Below are positions 1 to 8,553 of a DNA stretch of 64,000 nt, in pieces. This DNA is from Shouchella sp047238345 (lineage in GTDB: Bacteria; Bacillota; Bacilli; Bacillales; Bacillaceae_D). Location: the NCBI RefSeq assembly GCF_047238345.1, contig NZ_JBDFMQ010000001.1, positions 1,054,001 through 1,118,000 on the forward strand, written 5' to 3'. The position numbers and the translations under genes were made by a program. Numbering within the stretch: the first letter of the stretch is position 1; every line of letters begins with the position of its first letter. Under the pieces are notes generated by a model. That model had not been told where the DNA came from. It worked only from the letters and a program-made list of their open reading frames with translations, and ran no database searches.

Positions 1-93
1 GACTTGCTTGTGCCCTATCGCGAAAAGGTCATTCAGGTAAACACACGAGTTACCCTTGAAGATTGGAAGAAGAGATTTGACCAACATGATTAA
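1..93 (+). CDS. C-terminal end of an unidentified protein
   Basis: An open frame runs from the window edge to a TAA at 91-93, giving the last 30 residues of a protein; the tail TLEDWKKRFDQHD is charged and soluble. No domain can be recognised from so short a piece. In Bacilli, gatCAB often follows pcrA-ligA and a CamS-type lipoprotein, so a CamS-like protein is possible, but this is inference from gene order only. Its stop overlaps the stop of the small reverse-strand gene at 90-260, so the two genes converge with no spacer. Confidence 0.6.
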   Translation, partial: DLLVPYREKVIQVNTRVTLEDWKKRFDQHD

Positions 94-260
94 TGATATG
101 GCATGACTTCCCAACGTGATGAGTTCTTAAGTAGATGTGAATTCATCTTAGAGGCAAACGCTTTTGCTGTTTCATAGGAGTCAAAAATGAGAGGCTGTTG
201 ACTGCTAGATTTTAGGAGAATCGTGACGACACCGTTTGATGTTCGCTCTAATCGATACAT
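90..260 (-). CDS. 56-residue small protein of unknown function (paralogue of 22322-22492)
   Basis: The reverse strand reads from ATG (258-260) to TAA (90-92) through 56 sense codons, beginning MYRLERTSNG and ending RWEVMPYH. A good ribosome binding site, AAAGGGGAC, lies 6-7 bases upstream of the start. The protein is soluble, with no signal peptide or membrane segment. It aligns end to end with the 56-residue product at 22322-22492: both begin MY-x-L-x-R, have Gly10, an I-L pair near 14-15, an I-F or F-I core, a helix with E-x-A-x-x-(F/Y)-A-x-K-(M/L)-N, and a late Trp. Having two copies of identical length, each with its own RBS, argues that the gene is real. Function unknown. Confidence 0.72.
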   Translation of the reverse strand: MYRLERTSNGVVTILLKSSSQQPLIFDSYETAKAFASKMNSHLLKNSSRWEVMPYH

Positions 261-437
261 GGTTTAGTCCCCTTTAAGGTTTTATAAAAAAAGTATCTCA
301 AATATTCATGCAAAAAGATATCTATTTTTTCTACCATCTTTCTTTGTAATTGATTCGAGCAGAAAGGTGGTTTGTTGCTTGCGTGGAGTGAATTTGGTAT
401 CATTAGTGATATTGTCAAACGTACTGGAGGTGCAACA

Positions 438-725
438 ATGTCAAGAATTTCACAGGATCAAGTAAAGCACGTCGCTCATCTCGCTCGTCTTTCTATTACG
501 GATGAAGAAGCGGAGCGTTTTCGTGGACAGCTAGAAGAAATTATTACGTCTGCAGAACAATTAAATGAGGTAAATACGGAAGGTGTCATTCCAACGACCC
601 ACGTATTAACGATGCAAAATGTGATGCGCGAAGATAAACCTGTTGAAGGGTTGAAAGTAGAAAAAGTGTTAAAAAATGCACCCGATCACGAAGGCGGACA
701 AATTCGTGTTCCATCTGTATTTTAA
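438..725 (+). CDS. gatC: Asp-tRNA(Asn)/Glu-tRNA(Gln) amidotransferase subunit C
   Basis: The product is 95 residues, the usual GatC length, starting MSRISQDQVKHVAHLARL. GatC is the small scaffold that stabilises the GatA-GatB interface in the complex that converts misacylated Glu-tRNA(Gln) (and Asp-tRNA(Asn)) to the amide form. The ATG at 438 follows GGAGGTGCAACA; an upstream in-frame extension to 372 has no RBS and no family resemblance, so it was rejected. It is first in the gatCAB operon, 24 bases before gatA. Confidence 0.96.
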   Translation: MSRISQDQVKHVAHLARLSITDEEAERFRGQLEEIITSAEQLNEVNTEGVIPTTHVLTMQNVMREDKPVEGLKVEKVLKNAPDHEGGQIRVPSVF

Positions 726-749
726 TGGTTGTTTACGAGGAGGACAAGC

Positions 750-2201
750 ATGTCATTATTTGACCATTCAATAAAAGAGCTACACCAAAAGCTCGCAGCA
801 AAAGAAATCAATGTTAGCGATCTTGTTGACGCGTCTTACAAACGTATCGGTGAGGTGGATCATAAAGTAAAGGCGTTTTTAACGCTCGATGAAGAACGAG
901 CACGCACTTTAGCGAAGCAATTAGATGAAGTAGATGCATCTGCGAAAGATGTCTTATTCGGAATGCCAATTGGGATTAAAGATAATATTGTCACTAAGGA
1001 TCTTCGTACAACATGCTCAAGTAAGATTTTAGAAAACTTTAGCCCAATTTATGACGCTACAGTTATGAATAAATTAAGAGCGGCAGAGACGGTTACAATT
1101 GGAAAAATTAACATGGATGAATTTGCCATGGGTTCATCAAATGAAAACTCTGCATTCCAAACGACGACGAATCCATGGAATACAGACTATGTACCTGGAG
1201 GTTCTAGTGGTGGTTCGGCTGCGGCTGTTGCTGCTGGAGAAGTACCATTCTCTTTAGGTTCAGATACTGGTGGTTCCATTCGTCAACCGGCTGCTTATTG
1301 TGGCGTTGTTGGCTTAAAACCTACATATGGACGAGTTTCCCGTTTTGGACTCGTGGCATTTGCTTCGTCCTTAGATCAAATTGGACCGATAACCCGTTCT
1401 GTTGAAGACAATGCGTATCTGTTTGAAGCGATTGCTGGTCATTGCCCATCAGATTCCACGTCAGCGCAATTACCGGTTCCACCTTTCCGGGAATCATTGA
1501 CTGGAGAAATAAAGGGATTACGTATCGCGGTGCCTTCAGAGTACTTAGGTGAAGGTGTCGATCCAGAAGTTCGCCAATCGGTGCTCGATGCACTTGCTGT
1601 TCTAGAAAAACAAGGTGCGGTATGGGAAGAAGTGTCGCTTCCACACTCGAAGTATGCCCTTGCTGCTTATTATGTCATTGCATCCTCTGAGGCATCGGCT
1701 AACCTTGCACGTTTTGACGGTGTTCGCTATGGTTACCGAGCAGAAGGAGCAAAAGATTTACTCGATCTTTATAAGAAAACCCGTTCTGAAGGCTTTGGTG
1801 ATGAAGTGAAACGTCGTATCATGCTAGGAACATTTGCCCTAAGCTCTGGTTACTATGATGCGTATTACAAAAAAGCACAGCAAGTTCGAACGCTTATCAA
1901 GAAAGATTTTGATGATGTGTTTGCTTCTTATGATGTTGTGATTGGACCAACTACACCAACACCAGCATTTAAAATTGGTGATCAATTAGATGATCCGATG
2001 ACGATGTATGCGAATGATATTCTCACGATTCCAGTGAACCTATCTGGGGTGCCAGCTCTATCGGTTCCTTGTGGATTCAAAAATGGATTACCACTTGGCC
2101 TACAGATCATCGGAAAACATTTTGATGAAGCAACTATTTATCGGGTTGCAGATGCTTATGAAAAAGCAACAACATTTTCTAAAGAAAAACCAGCATTGTA
2201 A
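750..2201 (+). CDS. gatA: Asp-tRNA(Asn)/Glu-tRNA(Gln) amidotransferase subunit A
   Basis: The 483-residue product is the glutaminase subunit of GatCAB. It frees ammonia from glutamine and channels it to GatB. The amidase signature is intact: Lys77 in GIKDN, cis-Ser152 in GGSSGGS and nucleophile Ser176 in DTGGSIRQP form the Ser-cisSer-Lys triad. The start at 750 is chosen because AGGAGGACAAGC lies just upstream; seven extra in-frame codons back to 729 lack an RBS. It is 12 bases upstream of the gatB RBS region and belongs to the same operon. Confidence 0.97.
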   Translation: MSLFDHSIKELHQKLAAKEINVSDLVDASYKRIGEVDHKVKAFLTLDEERARTLAKQLDEVDASAKDVLFGMPIGIKDNIVTKDLRTTCSSKILENFSPIYDATVMNKLRAAETVTIGKINMDEFAMGSSNENSAFQTTTNPWNTDYVPGGSSGGSAAAVAAGEVPFSLGSDTGGSIRQPAAYCGVVGLKPTYGRVSRFGLVAFASSLDQIGPITRSVEDNAYLFEAIAGHCPSDSTSAQLPVPPFRESLTGEIKGLRIAVPSEYLGEGVDPEVRQSVLDALAVLEKQGAVWEEVSLPHSKYALAAYYVIASSEASANLARFDGVRYGYRAEGAKDLLDLYKKTRSEGFGDEVKRRIMLGTFALSSGYYDAYYKKAQQVRTLIKKDFDDVFASYDVVIGPTTPTPAFKIGDQLDDPMTMYANDILTIPVNLSGVPALSVPCGFKNGLPLGLQIIGKHFDEATIYRVADAYEKATTFSKEKPAL

Positions 2202-2216
2202 GGGAGGGAAATCGTG

Positions 2217-3647
2217 ATGAATTTTGAAACAATTATTGGATTAGAAGTGCACGTTGAATTGAAGACTGACTCTAAAATTTTCTCTCCGAGCCCTAACCAC
2301 TTCGGTGCTGATCCAAATACAAATACAAGCGTTATTGACTTAGGTTATCCAGGCGTTTTACCAGTATTAAACGAACGTGCCGTTGATTTCGCTATGAAAG
2401 CAGCGTTGGCACTAAACTGTGATATTGCTACGAATACAAAGTTCGATCGAAAAAACTATTTTTACCCAGATAATCCAAAAGCGTATCAGATCTCTCAGTT
2501 CGACAAGCCTATTGGAGAAAATGGTTGGATTGAAATCGAAGTAGATGGCAAAAAGAAAAAAATTGGCATCACTCGTCTTCATATGGAAGAGGATGCAGGT
2601 AAGCTGACCCACGGAGAAGACGGTTATTCTCTTGTAGACTTTAATCGTCAAGGTACTCCGCTTGTGGAGATCGTTTCTGAGCCCGATATTCGTACGCCTG
2701 AAGAAGCTTACGCATATTTGGAAAAACTAAAAGCGATTATTCAATATACAGGCGTCTCTGATTGCAAAATGGAAGAAGGTTCCTTACGATGTGACGCGAA
2801 CATCTCTCTTCGTCCGATTGGGCAAGAAGAATTCGGAACGAAAGCAGAACTAAAAAACTTAAACTCGTTTAACTTTGTTCGTAAAGGTTTAGAGTACGAA
2901 GAGAAGCGTCAAGAGCAAGTGTTGTTATCTGGTGGCATAATTGAACAAGAGACAAGACGCTTTGATGAAGCTGGAAATAAGACGATTCTTATGCGTGTAA
3001 AGGAAGGCTCAGACGACTATCGTTACTTCCCAGAACCGGATTTACTTAACTTGTATATTGATGAAACGTGGAAAGAACGTGTGCGTGCAGAAATTCCTGA
3101 GCTACCAGATGCTCGAAAAGAACGTTATGTAAGAGATCTTGGTTTACCAGCTTACGACGCCCACGTTTTAACACTTACAAAAGAAATGTCCGATTTCTTT
3201 GAAGAGACATTAAAACAAGGTGCAGATGCGAAGCCTACTTCGAACTATCTAATGGGAGACGTTTTGGCTTATCTCAATTCAGAGCAAAAAGAGCTAAATG
3301 ATGTTGCGTTAACACCAGCAGGTCTTGCAGGAATGATTAAATTAATCTCTGAAGGCACGATTTCTTCTAAAATTGCTAAGAAAGTTTTTAAGGAACTAAT
3401 TGAAAACGGTGGCGATGCAGAACAAATTGTGAAAGATAAAGGGCTTGTGCAAATTTCTGACGAAAGTGAACTTAGAAAAATGGTAACCGATGTCCTTGAT
3501 GCAAATGAACAGTCCATTGTTGATTACAAAAATGGAAAAGACCGTGCACTTGGTTTCCTTGTCGGTCAAATTATGAAGGCGTCAAAAGGAAAAGCCAATC
3601 CACCAATGGTAAATAAATTATTGATTGAAGAAATGGATAAGCGATAA
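2217..3647 (+). CDS. gatB: Asp-tRNA(Asn)/Glu-tRNA(Gln) amidotransferase subunit B
   Basis: The 476-residue product starts MNFETIIGLEVHVELKTDSK, the invariant GatB N-terminus. GatB activates the tRNA-bound Glu/Asp by phosphorylation and accepts ammonia from GatA. The N-terminal kinase-like cradle covers about residues 1-290 and the C-terminal helical and YqeY-like tRNA-binding tail about 325-476. The ATG at 2217 is preferred over the GTG at 2214 because of its spacing from GGGAGGG. A strong terminator follows, closing the gatCAB operon. Confidence 0.97.
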   Translation: MNFETIIGLEVHVELKTDSKIFSPSPNHFGADPNTNTSVIDLGYPGVLPVLNERAVDFAMKAALALNCDIATNTKFDRKNYFYPDNPKAYQISQFDKPIGENGWIEIEVDGKKKKIGITRLHMEEDAGKLTHGEDGYSLVDFNRQGTPLVEIVSEPDIRTPEEAYAYLEKLKAIIQYTGVSDCKMEEGSLRCDANISLRPIGQEEFGTKAELKNLNSFNFVRKGLEYEEKRQEQVLLSGGIIEQETRRFDEAGNKTILMRVKEGSDDYRYFPEPDLLNLYIDETWKERVRAEIPELPDARKERYVRDLGLPAYDAHVLTLTKEMSDFFEETLKQGADAKPTSNYLMGDVLAYLNSEQKELNDVALTPAGLAGMIKLISEGTISSKIAKKVFKELIENGGDAEQIVKDKGLVQISDESELRKMVTDVLDANEQSIVDYKNGKDRALGFLVGQIMKASKGKANPPMVNKLLIEEMDKR

Positions 3648-3658
3648 AAAACGCTTTG

Positions 3659-3692
3659 AAAACAAGAGAGCGCACGCGTTCTCTTGTTTTTT
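3659..3692 (+). terminator. Rho-independent terminator of gatCAB
   Basis: The hairpin arms ACAAGAGA and TCTCTTGT, extended by pairing of the GC-rich centre, are followed by TTTTTT, 12 bases after the gatB stop. Confidence 0.88.
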
Positions 3693-3846
3693 ATAACGAA
3701 TACGTTTATCCTATGAACCATTAGGGGAAAATAAGGAAGATGTTTACTTGTTTTTACATCTTTTCAGTCATTCTTGCATACGTGCTGTACAGAAAATAAA
3801 GTACAATGAAGATGAGATAAAGTGATATGGAAAAGTAGGGATTGCA

Positions 3847-4755
3847 ATGAAACGAGCACGATTAATTTATAATCCGAGCTCTGGCAGAGAGCAATTAAAA
3901 AAGAATTTGGCATACATACTAAATCGACTTGAGCACGCCGGGTACGAGGCATCGACTCACGCTACTACACCTGAAGAAGGTTGTGCGACACGCGCAGCAA
4001 AACAAGCAGGTGAGCGTGGGTTTGATTTAGTGATTGCTGCTGGTGGCGATGGAACAATCTTTGAAGTAGTAAATGGTCTTGCTGATTTACAACAACGACC
4101 GATGCTCGGCATCATTCCAGCTGGTACAACAAATGATTTTGCCCGAGCGCTTGAGATTTCTCGGGATATTGAACAAGCTATGGACGTGATTTGTAACGGT
4201 CATCACGAGCCCATTGATATTGGGCGGATGAATAATAAGTACTTTACGAACATTGCAGCAGCGGGGACACTAACAGAATTAACGTATGAAGTGCCGGCAA
4301 AATTAAAAACGATGGTCGGTCAAATGGCTTACTACATAAAAGGTATTGAAAAGCTCCCACAAGTAAAGCCAACAGCCGTACGCATTGAATACGATGGCAA
4401 ACTTTTTGAAGGCGAGATTATGATGTTTTTGGTGGCAAACACAAATTCCGTTGGTGGATTTGAAAAATTGGCGCCGAGTGCATCATTACAGGATGGCATG
4501 TTTGATTTTCTCGTCGTGAAAAAGACATCGTTCCCGGAGTTTGTTCATTTAGCTTCTCTCGCGTTAAGAGGTGAGCATATTAATCATTCAAAGCTTTTGT
4601 ATGTAAAAGCGAATCGAATTAAGGTTGAATTACTTGAAGATCATGAAATGCAGCTAAACCTTGATGGTGAACGCGGTGGCGTACTTCCTGCGGAGTTTGT
4701 GAATATGTATCATCATTTTAACTTGCTAATGCCAAAAAATCGCAAACGTCGATAG
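3847..4755 (+). CDS. dagK: Diacylglycerol kinase (DgkB/DagK, lipid kinase family)
   Basis: The 302-residue soluble lipid kinase phosphorylates diacylglycerol to phosphatidic acid, recycling the DAG produced when lipoteichoic acid is made. The DAGK catalytic signature GGDGT is at residues 66-70, and the second conserved element PAGTTNDFAR is at 91-100, ahead of the C-terminal beta-sandwich. It starts at ATG 3847, eight bases after GTAGGG. Its place just after gatB matches the usual Bacillus order, although the terminator and about 150 bases of spacer suggest separate transcription. Confidence 0.94.
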   Translation: MKRARLIYNPSSGREQLKKNLAYILNRLEHAGYEASTHATTPEEGCATRAAKQAGERGFDLVIAAGGDGTIFEVVNGLADLQQRPMLGIIPAGTTNDFARALEISRDIEQAMDVICNGHHEPIDIGRMNNKYFTNIAAAGTLTELTYEVPAKLKTMVGQMAYYIKGIEKLPQVKPTAVRIEYDGKLFEGEIMMFLVANTNSVGGFEKLAPSASLQDGMFDFLVVKKTSFPEFVHLASLALRGEHINHSKLLYVKANRIKVELLEDHEMQLNLDGERGGVLPAEFVNMYHHFNLLMPKNRKRR

Positions 4756-4775
4756 ATGAAAATGGAATAAGCAAT

Positions 4776-4822
4776 GTGAGATTGAGTCAAATGCGAGGGC
4801 ATGTCTCATCTCTTTTTTTTGC
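4776..4822 (+). terminator. Probable terminator after dagK
   Basis: GAGATTGAG and CTCATCTC can pair with one bulge across a roughly 20-base loop and are followed by TTTTTTTT. The stem is imperfect but the U-tract is long. Confidence 0.6.
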
Positions 4823-4954
4823 AATAAGTGTTGCTTTTTTTTTGCTTTTGATTCTATTAACACAATTAATTGATATAAATGCAAAGAAAAGATAATTAAT
4901 ATGTTTGCTTTTTTTGCTTTTATGAATTATAGTTAAGGCGAAGGGAGTGGTTGG

Positions 4955-5728
4955 ATGCTTGCTGAGGAACGACAAAAACGGATTATGCAACAATTATATG
5001 AGCATCAATCTGTAAAAATTGCTGACCTTATTGAACGTTTACAAGTGACAAGAGAAACAATTCGTAAAGATTTATATGACCTTGAAAAAAAGAATGTTAT
5101 TCGAAAAGTTCACGGTGGAGCTGTGTTAAATAAAGCAAATTTTGAGACCAAATATGTTAGTCGAAAAGCGGTAAATGAACCTGAAAAACGAGCCATTGCC
5201 AGAAAAGCCGCTACGTTTGTTGAAGAAAATGATATCGTTTATATTGACTATGGGACGACGGCTCTTTATCTTACCCAAGAACTCATTCTTCTCCACAAAA
5301 AACTGACGATCGTAACAAATTCTTTAGCCATTGCCAATGAAGTAGTCGATGGATCTGAATTTGAATTAATTATGATCGGGGGTCATGTTAGAAGGAACGA
5401 ACGCTCAACATTTGGGCCAATTGCAACACGAACAATGAATGAGCTCTTTGTTGATATTGGCTTTTTTAGTGCTGGTGCCGTACATCCTGATCACGGTTAT
5501 ACGAGTATTCATCTAGGGGAAGCCGAGGTTTCACGATTAATGCTAAATCATTCACAAAAGCAAATTATGATGGTTGATTACTCGAAATACGGAACGGTGC
5601 ACATGAATCGTATTAGTAAGACCGAAGAGATTGAATGGTTAGTTACAGATGAGAAAGCAGACCCAGCGATGCTTGAGACGATTAAGACAAAAACCAAAAA
5701 CGTGTTTGTCGCAACAAGTGAAGTGTAA
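4955..5728 (+). CDS. DeoR-family transcriptional regulator
   Basis: The 257-residue product has a DeoR-type winged helix at about residues 5-58 (KIADLIERLQVTRETIRKDL, then HGGA) and a C-terminal sugar-phosphate sensing domain (IDYGTTALYL near 90, GG near 130). Members usually repress carbohydrate uptake genes and are released by a sugar phosphate. It starts an apparent operon: the PTS IIA gene begins within a few bases of its stop and the IIB gene overlaps IIA. The ATG at 4955 follows GAAGGGA. The inducer is not evident. Confidence 0.9.
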   Translation: MLAEERQKRIMQQLYEHQSVKIADLIERLQVTRETIRKDLYDLEKKNVIRKVHGGAVLNKANFETKYVSRKAVNEPEKRAIARKAATFVEENDIVYIDYGTTALYLTQELILLHKKLTIVTNSLAIANEVVDGSEFELIMIGGHVRRNERSTFGPIATRTMNELFVDIGFFSAGAVHPDHGYTSIHLGEAEVSRLMLNHSQKQIMMVDYSKYGTVHMNRISKTEEIEWLVTDEKADPAMLETIKTKTKNVFVATSEV

Positions 5729-5734
5729 AAGGTG

Positions 5735-6217
5735 ATGACAAGCTCTTTATTTGATGAACGATTTGTCTTTTTAAATCAAACCTATAAAGACAAAGAAGAG
5801 ATCATTTTGAAGCTTGGCTCCTGTATGGAGACTTTCCAATGTGCAGAGGCTGGTTATACAGACGAATTACTAACGAGGGAACAAATAGCTCCAACAGCTT
5901 TGCGGATTCATTCAATTGGCGTAGCTCTTCCACATATCCATGACGCGTATGTTACGACGAGCAAAATTGGCGTACTGACTTTAACGAATCCAGTCCCTTT
6001 TAAACAAATGGGCGCGACAAATAAAGGTATACCCGTATCAATTGTCTGTTTGCTGGGAATAAAAAATGAACGATTAGCAAAAGAAGCTGTTTATCAGTTA
6101 CTAATAAAATTACAAGACCATGCATTTCTATTAGCAATTTGTTCGCTTTCGTCATCAAAAGAAGCGATTCAATTGTTAAGCAAGTGTTTAGTAGAACATG
6201 AGGAGGAGTTACAATGA
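5735..6217 (+). CDS. PTS EIIA component, galactitol/mannitol-fructose type
   Basis: This is a 160-residue EIIA of the PTS_EIIA_2 fold, the soluble phosphocarrier between HPr and EIIB. The phosphorylatable histidine is in the motif GVALPH (residue 67), which matches the family GxALPH signature. The gene starts directly after the DeoR stop in the same frame with no separate strong RBS, suggesting translational reinitiation; GTG 5732 is an alternative start. It overlaps the next gene by ATGA. The unusual point is that no EIIC permease gene follows. Confidence 0.85.
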   Translation: MTSSLFDERFVFLNQTYKDKEEIILKLGSCMETFQCAEAGYTDELLTREQIAPTALRIHSIGVALPHIHDAYVTTSKIGVLTLTNPVPFKQMGATNKGIPVSIVCLLGIKNERLAKEAVYQLLIKLQDHAFLLAICSLSSSKEAIQLLSKCLVEHEEELQ

Positions 6218-6492
6218 AAACTGTTATCGTTGCTTGTTCCGGAGCCTTAGCTACTTCGATGGTTGTAGCGCGAAAAGTGGATACCCTCTTAAAGGATCAT
6301 AACATTAGTGCCGTCATATCAGAATGTCGTCTTAGTGAAGTGGATGAAAAACAACACCAAGCTGACCTCATTATCACAACAACACATCCATATCATGCAT
6401 ACGGTGTACCTACTCTTCATGGGTTGTCATTCTTATCTGGTATAGATGTGAAAAAGACATGTGACGAAATTCTCTCTCTCTTAGCTAAATAA
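6214..6492 (+). CDS. PTS EIIB component, galactitol type
   Basis: The 92-residue EIIB belongs to the lactose/galactitol (GatB-like) class. The active cysteine is Cys8 in ACSGALATS, the phosphate loop that takes phosphate from EIIA and gives it to the sugar at EIIC. The start ATG overlaps the IIA stop (ATGA) and follows GAGGAGGAG. A terminator comes eight bases after the stop, so the transcript ends with no EIIC. The protein could serve an EIIC encoded elsewhere or act only in regulation. Confidence 0.85.
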   Translation: MKTVIVACSGALATSMVVARKVDTLLKDHNISAVISECRLSEVDEKQHQADLIITTTHPYHAYGVPTLHGLSFLSGIDVKKTCDEILSLLAK

Positions 6493-6499
6493 AACGGTT

Positions 6500-6532
6500 A
6501 AAGAGCTCTTCTAATAGAATGGCTCTTTTTTG
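6500..6532 (+). terminator. Terminator of the DeoR-IIA-IIB operon
   Basis: Arms AAAGAGC and GCTCTTT are followed by a run of T; this ends the operon before any IIC gene. Confidence 0.75.
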
Positions 6533-6594
6533 TAAGCTGTAGCGTATATATAAGGAAGAGATGGTGAACGATTTCAATGATAAGGAGGTCGCTT

Positions 6595-7176
6595 ATGATG
6601 AGTAAAGAAAGGAAGAAGCTTAGTTTAATCCATTGGCTTTTGATGAATGGAAGTATTTACTTGGTGTATGTTCTTACTGTTCTAAGCTTAGCCTCTGTAG
6701 ACGGCTCTTATTTTATTTTTATCTATTGTTTAGGAAGTTTGGTGCTGCTCAGTGCAGGTTTGTTGACGCTTGTAAAGCGAAAACATGTGCTCCATTTATT
6801 TCCCTTTCTTCAAAAGCTTCACGAATTTAATGTACAAGTGCTTGGCAGGAGATGGATGCAGTGGCTTATGGTTCAAGGATTATTGATGGCGATCATTGGT
6901 ATTAGCGCTTTATTGTACTATAGTTTTCCTCTATTTGTTGATTCACCGCGTCTAAGCATAATCTATGTGTTTTCTTTTCCCTTTTCTACAATGTTATGGG
7001 CTGTTCTTGTTAATGTCGTTATGTTTCTAGAATTCCAATCAATCAACCGTCAGCTAGGGAGAGGAAATACCACAGTCCCCCTTTTACTTGTTATGATCAT
7101 TCCGATTATTATCGTTTTCATCTATTTAGGAACCTACAGTGGTCTTTTAACCATAGTAGATTGGTTTATTATCTAA
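6595..7176 (+). CDS. Multi-pass membrane protein, unknown function
   Basis: The 193-residue hydrophobic protein has about five predicted membrane segments separated by short charged loops (for example KRKHVLH and EFQSINRQLGRGN). I recognise no family. ATG 6595 is chosen because AAGGAGG lies at 6582-6588; the upstream in-frame ATG at 6577 would overlap that site. It stands alone between two terminators, upstream of a group of other small membrane proteins, but it lacks their GF-x-x-KG motif. Confidence 0.75.
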   Translation: MMSKERKKLSLIHWLLMNGSIYLVYVLTVLSLASVDGSYFIFIYCLGSLVLLSAGLLTLVKRKHVLHLFPFLQKLHEFNVQVLGRRWMQWLMVQGLLMAIIGISALLYYSFPLFVDSPRLSIIYVFSFPFSTMLWAVLVNVVMFLEFQSINRQLGRGNTTVPLLLVMIIPIIIVFIYLGTYSGLLTIVDWFII

Positions 7177-7181
7177 TATTC

Positions 7182-7206
7182 AAGAGCTGAAGAAGCTCTT
7201 TTTTTG
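7182..7206 (+). terminator. Terminator after the 6595-7176 gene
   Basis: AAGAGCT-GAAG-AGCTCTT followed by TTTTTTT is a compact hairpin immediately downstream of the stop. Confidence 0.85.
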
Positions 7207-7374
7207 TTCGGGTTAATTGAAAAAATTTAGCGTTTAGGGAATTGTCGCGTTCCGCCAATTTTCAAAGGCACAAATTCATAATCGAACTAGGGTCTTTTCT
7301 TTATAAATCCATTTCATATGAACAGGTAAAATTTGTTATAGTTTAGTTATAAGGACCAAGGAGGAGGTGTCTGC

Positions 7375-7938
7375 TTGCTAGATATACGTAAGGAACGTAG
7401 AGCTGAATGGCTCTTTAATAATGCACTCATTTTGGGCTTATTCCTTTTAATGTACGTTAGTTTCTATTTTAGGTTTTTAGAAATCGTTTTTATGGTTTTG
7501 CTAACAAGTTTACTTATCTTTTCTATTATGAATGTGGTTAAGCCTGGATACCCCAAGCCTCTATTTAAATGGAAGAGAACGTTACGGGATCATGAGATCC
7601 ATTTTTATGGCTATGAGGATTGGCGGAAGAGAAATCGTATAGCAAGTGTTTTATTAATTATAGTCATTCTTGTGTTAGGGAACTTTATCGTTTCTCATAT
7701 TCTTACTCAATCTGAAAGCACACTGTCACAAGCGGAAGTAGAAACACCGTTTAATTTGCAATTTCTTCTTATTTCCATCGCAGCCAATACTGGCTATATC
7801 GTCCGATCAAAATGGATGGACTCCTTTTATGGCAAGAGCGTAAAAGGGTTTGAATTAAAAGGAAAGACGCTTATTGTTTTCTTTGGTATTATTCTGTTTT
7901 GGACACTCTTTTGGTTAGTGGTCTTTTATCTTTTTTAA
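7375..7938 (+). CDS. Membrane protein, first of three tandem paralogues
   Basis: The 187-residue protein starts at TTG 7375 after AAGGAGGAGGTG. It has four hydrophobic stretches: two near residues 15-55, one near 90-110, and a C-terminal one after 150. A charged middle segment contains HEIHFYGYEDW. Near the end it has GFELKGKTL followed by a final membrane helix. The next two reading frames share this layout and the GF-(E/K)-(L/F)-KG-x-(S/T)-L element, so the three are tandem duplicates of one unnamed family. Function unknown. Confidence 0.78.
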   Translation: MLDIRKERRAEWLFNNALILGLFLLMYVSFYFRFLEIVFMVLLTSLLIFSIMNVVKPGYPKPLFKWKRTLRDHEIHFYGYEDWRKRNRIASVLLIIVILVLGNFIVSHILTQSESTLSQAEVETPFNLQFLLISIAANTGYIVRSKWMDSFYGKSVKGFELKGKTLIVFFGIILFWTLFWLVVFYLF

Positions 7939-7968
7939 CGTTGTATATAAAGAATGTAAAGGAATGAT

Positions 7969-8538
7969 TTGGATTTGACTGAAGAAATACGCAAAGCACG
8001 GCAACAAGAAGTGATTTGGAATAATATGTATGTAGCAATCTTAGTTGTATTACTAATGTTAATGTCGCTAATAAATCTTCCATTGTCATGGCTATTATGG
8101 CTAGGGCTGGTAATGAATACTGCTACCGGGTTATGGAAGGTTTTCGCTGTTAAAAAACCTCTTTTGCCAGTGCAATGGCAGCAGACGTTAATGAATCATG
8201 AAAGAAAACAGTATGGGGATGCGGCGTGGGGTAGCAAGCAGAGAACCGACGGTGTTTTTCTCTTAATAGGCGCAGCTGCTTTACTCTTTTTGGTGACAAC
8301 GACTTCGTTCATCGTGAATGAAACAATCATTCATGGTGCATTTATTCTTAGTATTGTCGTTCTCGTACCTCTTATAAATTTTAGCGTCATCTCAAAAGGA
8401 AGAACGATTGATACATGGAATTTTGAGACAGAGAGAGGGTTTGAATTTAAGGGTGATTCATTAAAAATTTTCATTGCCATCGTGTGTGCATGGATTGTGA
8501 TTTTTGCAGTTGGTTATGCGCTTCTAACGTTCAATTAA
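7969..8538 (+). CDS. Membrane protein, second tandem paralogue
   Basis: The 189-residue protein has the same plan as its upstream neighbour: paired N-terminal membrane helices, a charged loop with HERKQYGDAAW, a third hydrophobic stretch, then GFEFKGDSLKIF and a last membrane helix. The start is TTG 7969, after AAAGGAATG; TTG 7975 is an alternative. It lies 30 bases after the first paralogue, probably in the same transcript. Function unknown. Confidence 0.75.
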   Translation: MDLTEEIRKARQQEVIWNNMYVAILVVLLMLMSLINLPLSWLLWLGLVMNTATGLWKVFAVKKPLLPVQWQQTLMNHERKQYGDAAWGSKQRTDGVFLLIGAAALLFLVTTTSFIVNETIIHGAFILSIVVLVPLINFSVISKGRTIDTWNFETERGFEFKGDSLKIFIAIVCAWIVIFAVGYALLTFN

Positions 8539-8553
8539 TGGAAGGAGGGTAAG

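Noticed and set aside
372..437. Upstream extension of gatC to 372
   Set aside because: No RBS, no resemblance to GatC; the ATG at 438 has GGAGG and gives the normal 95-residue length.
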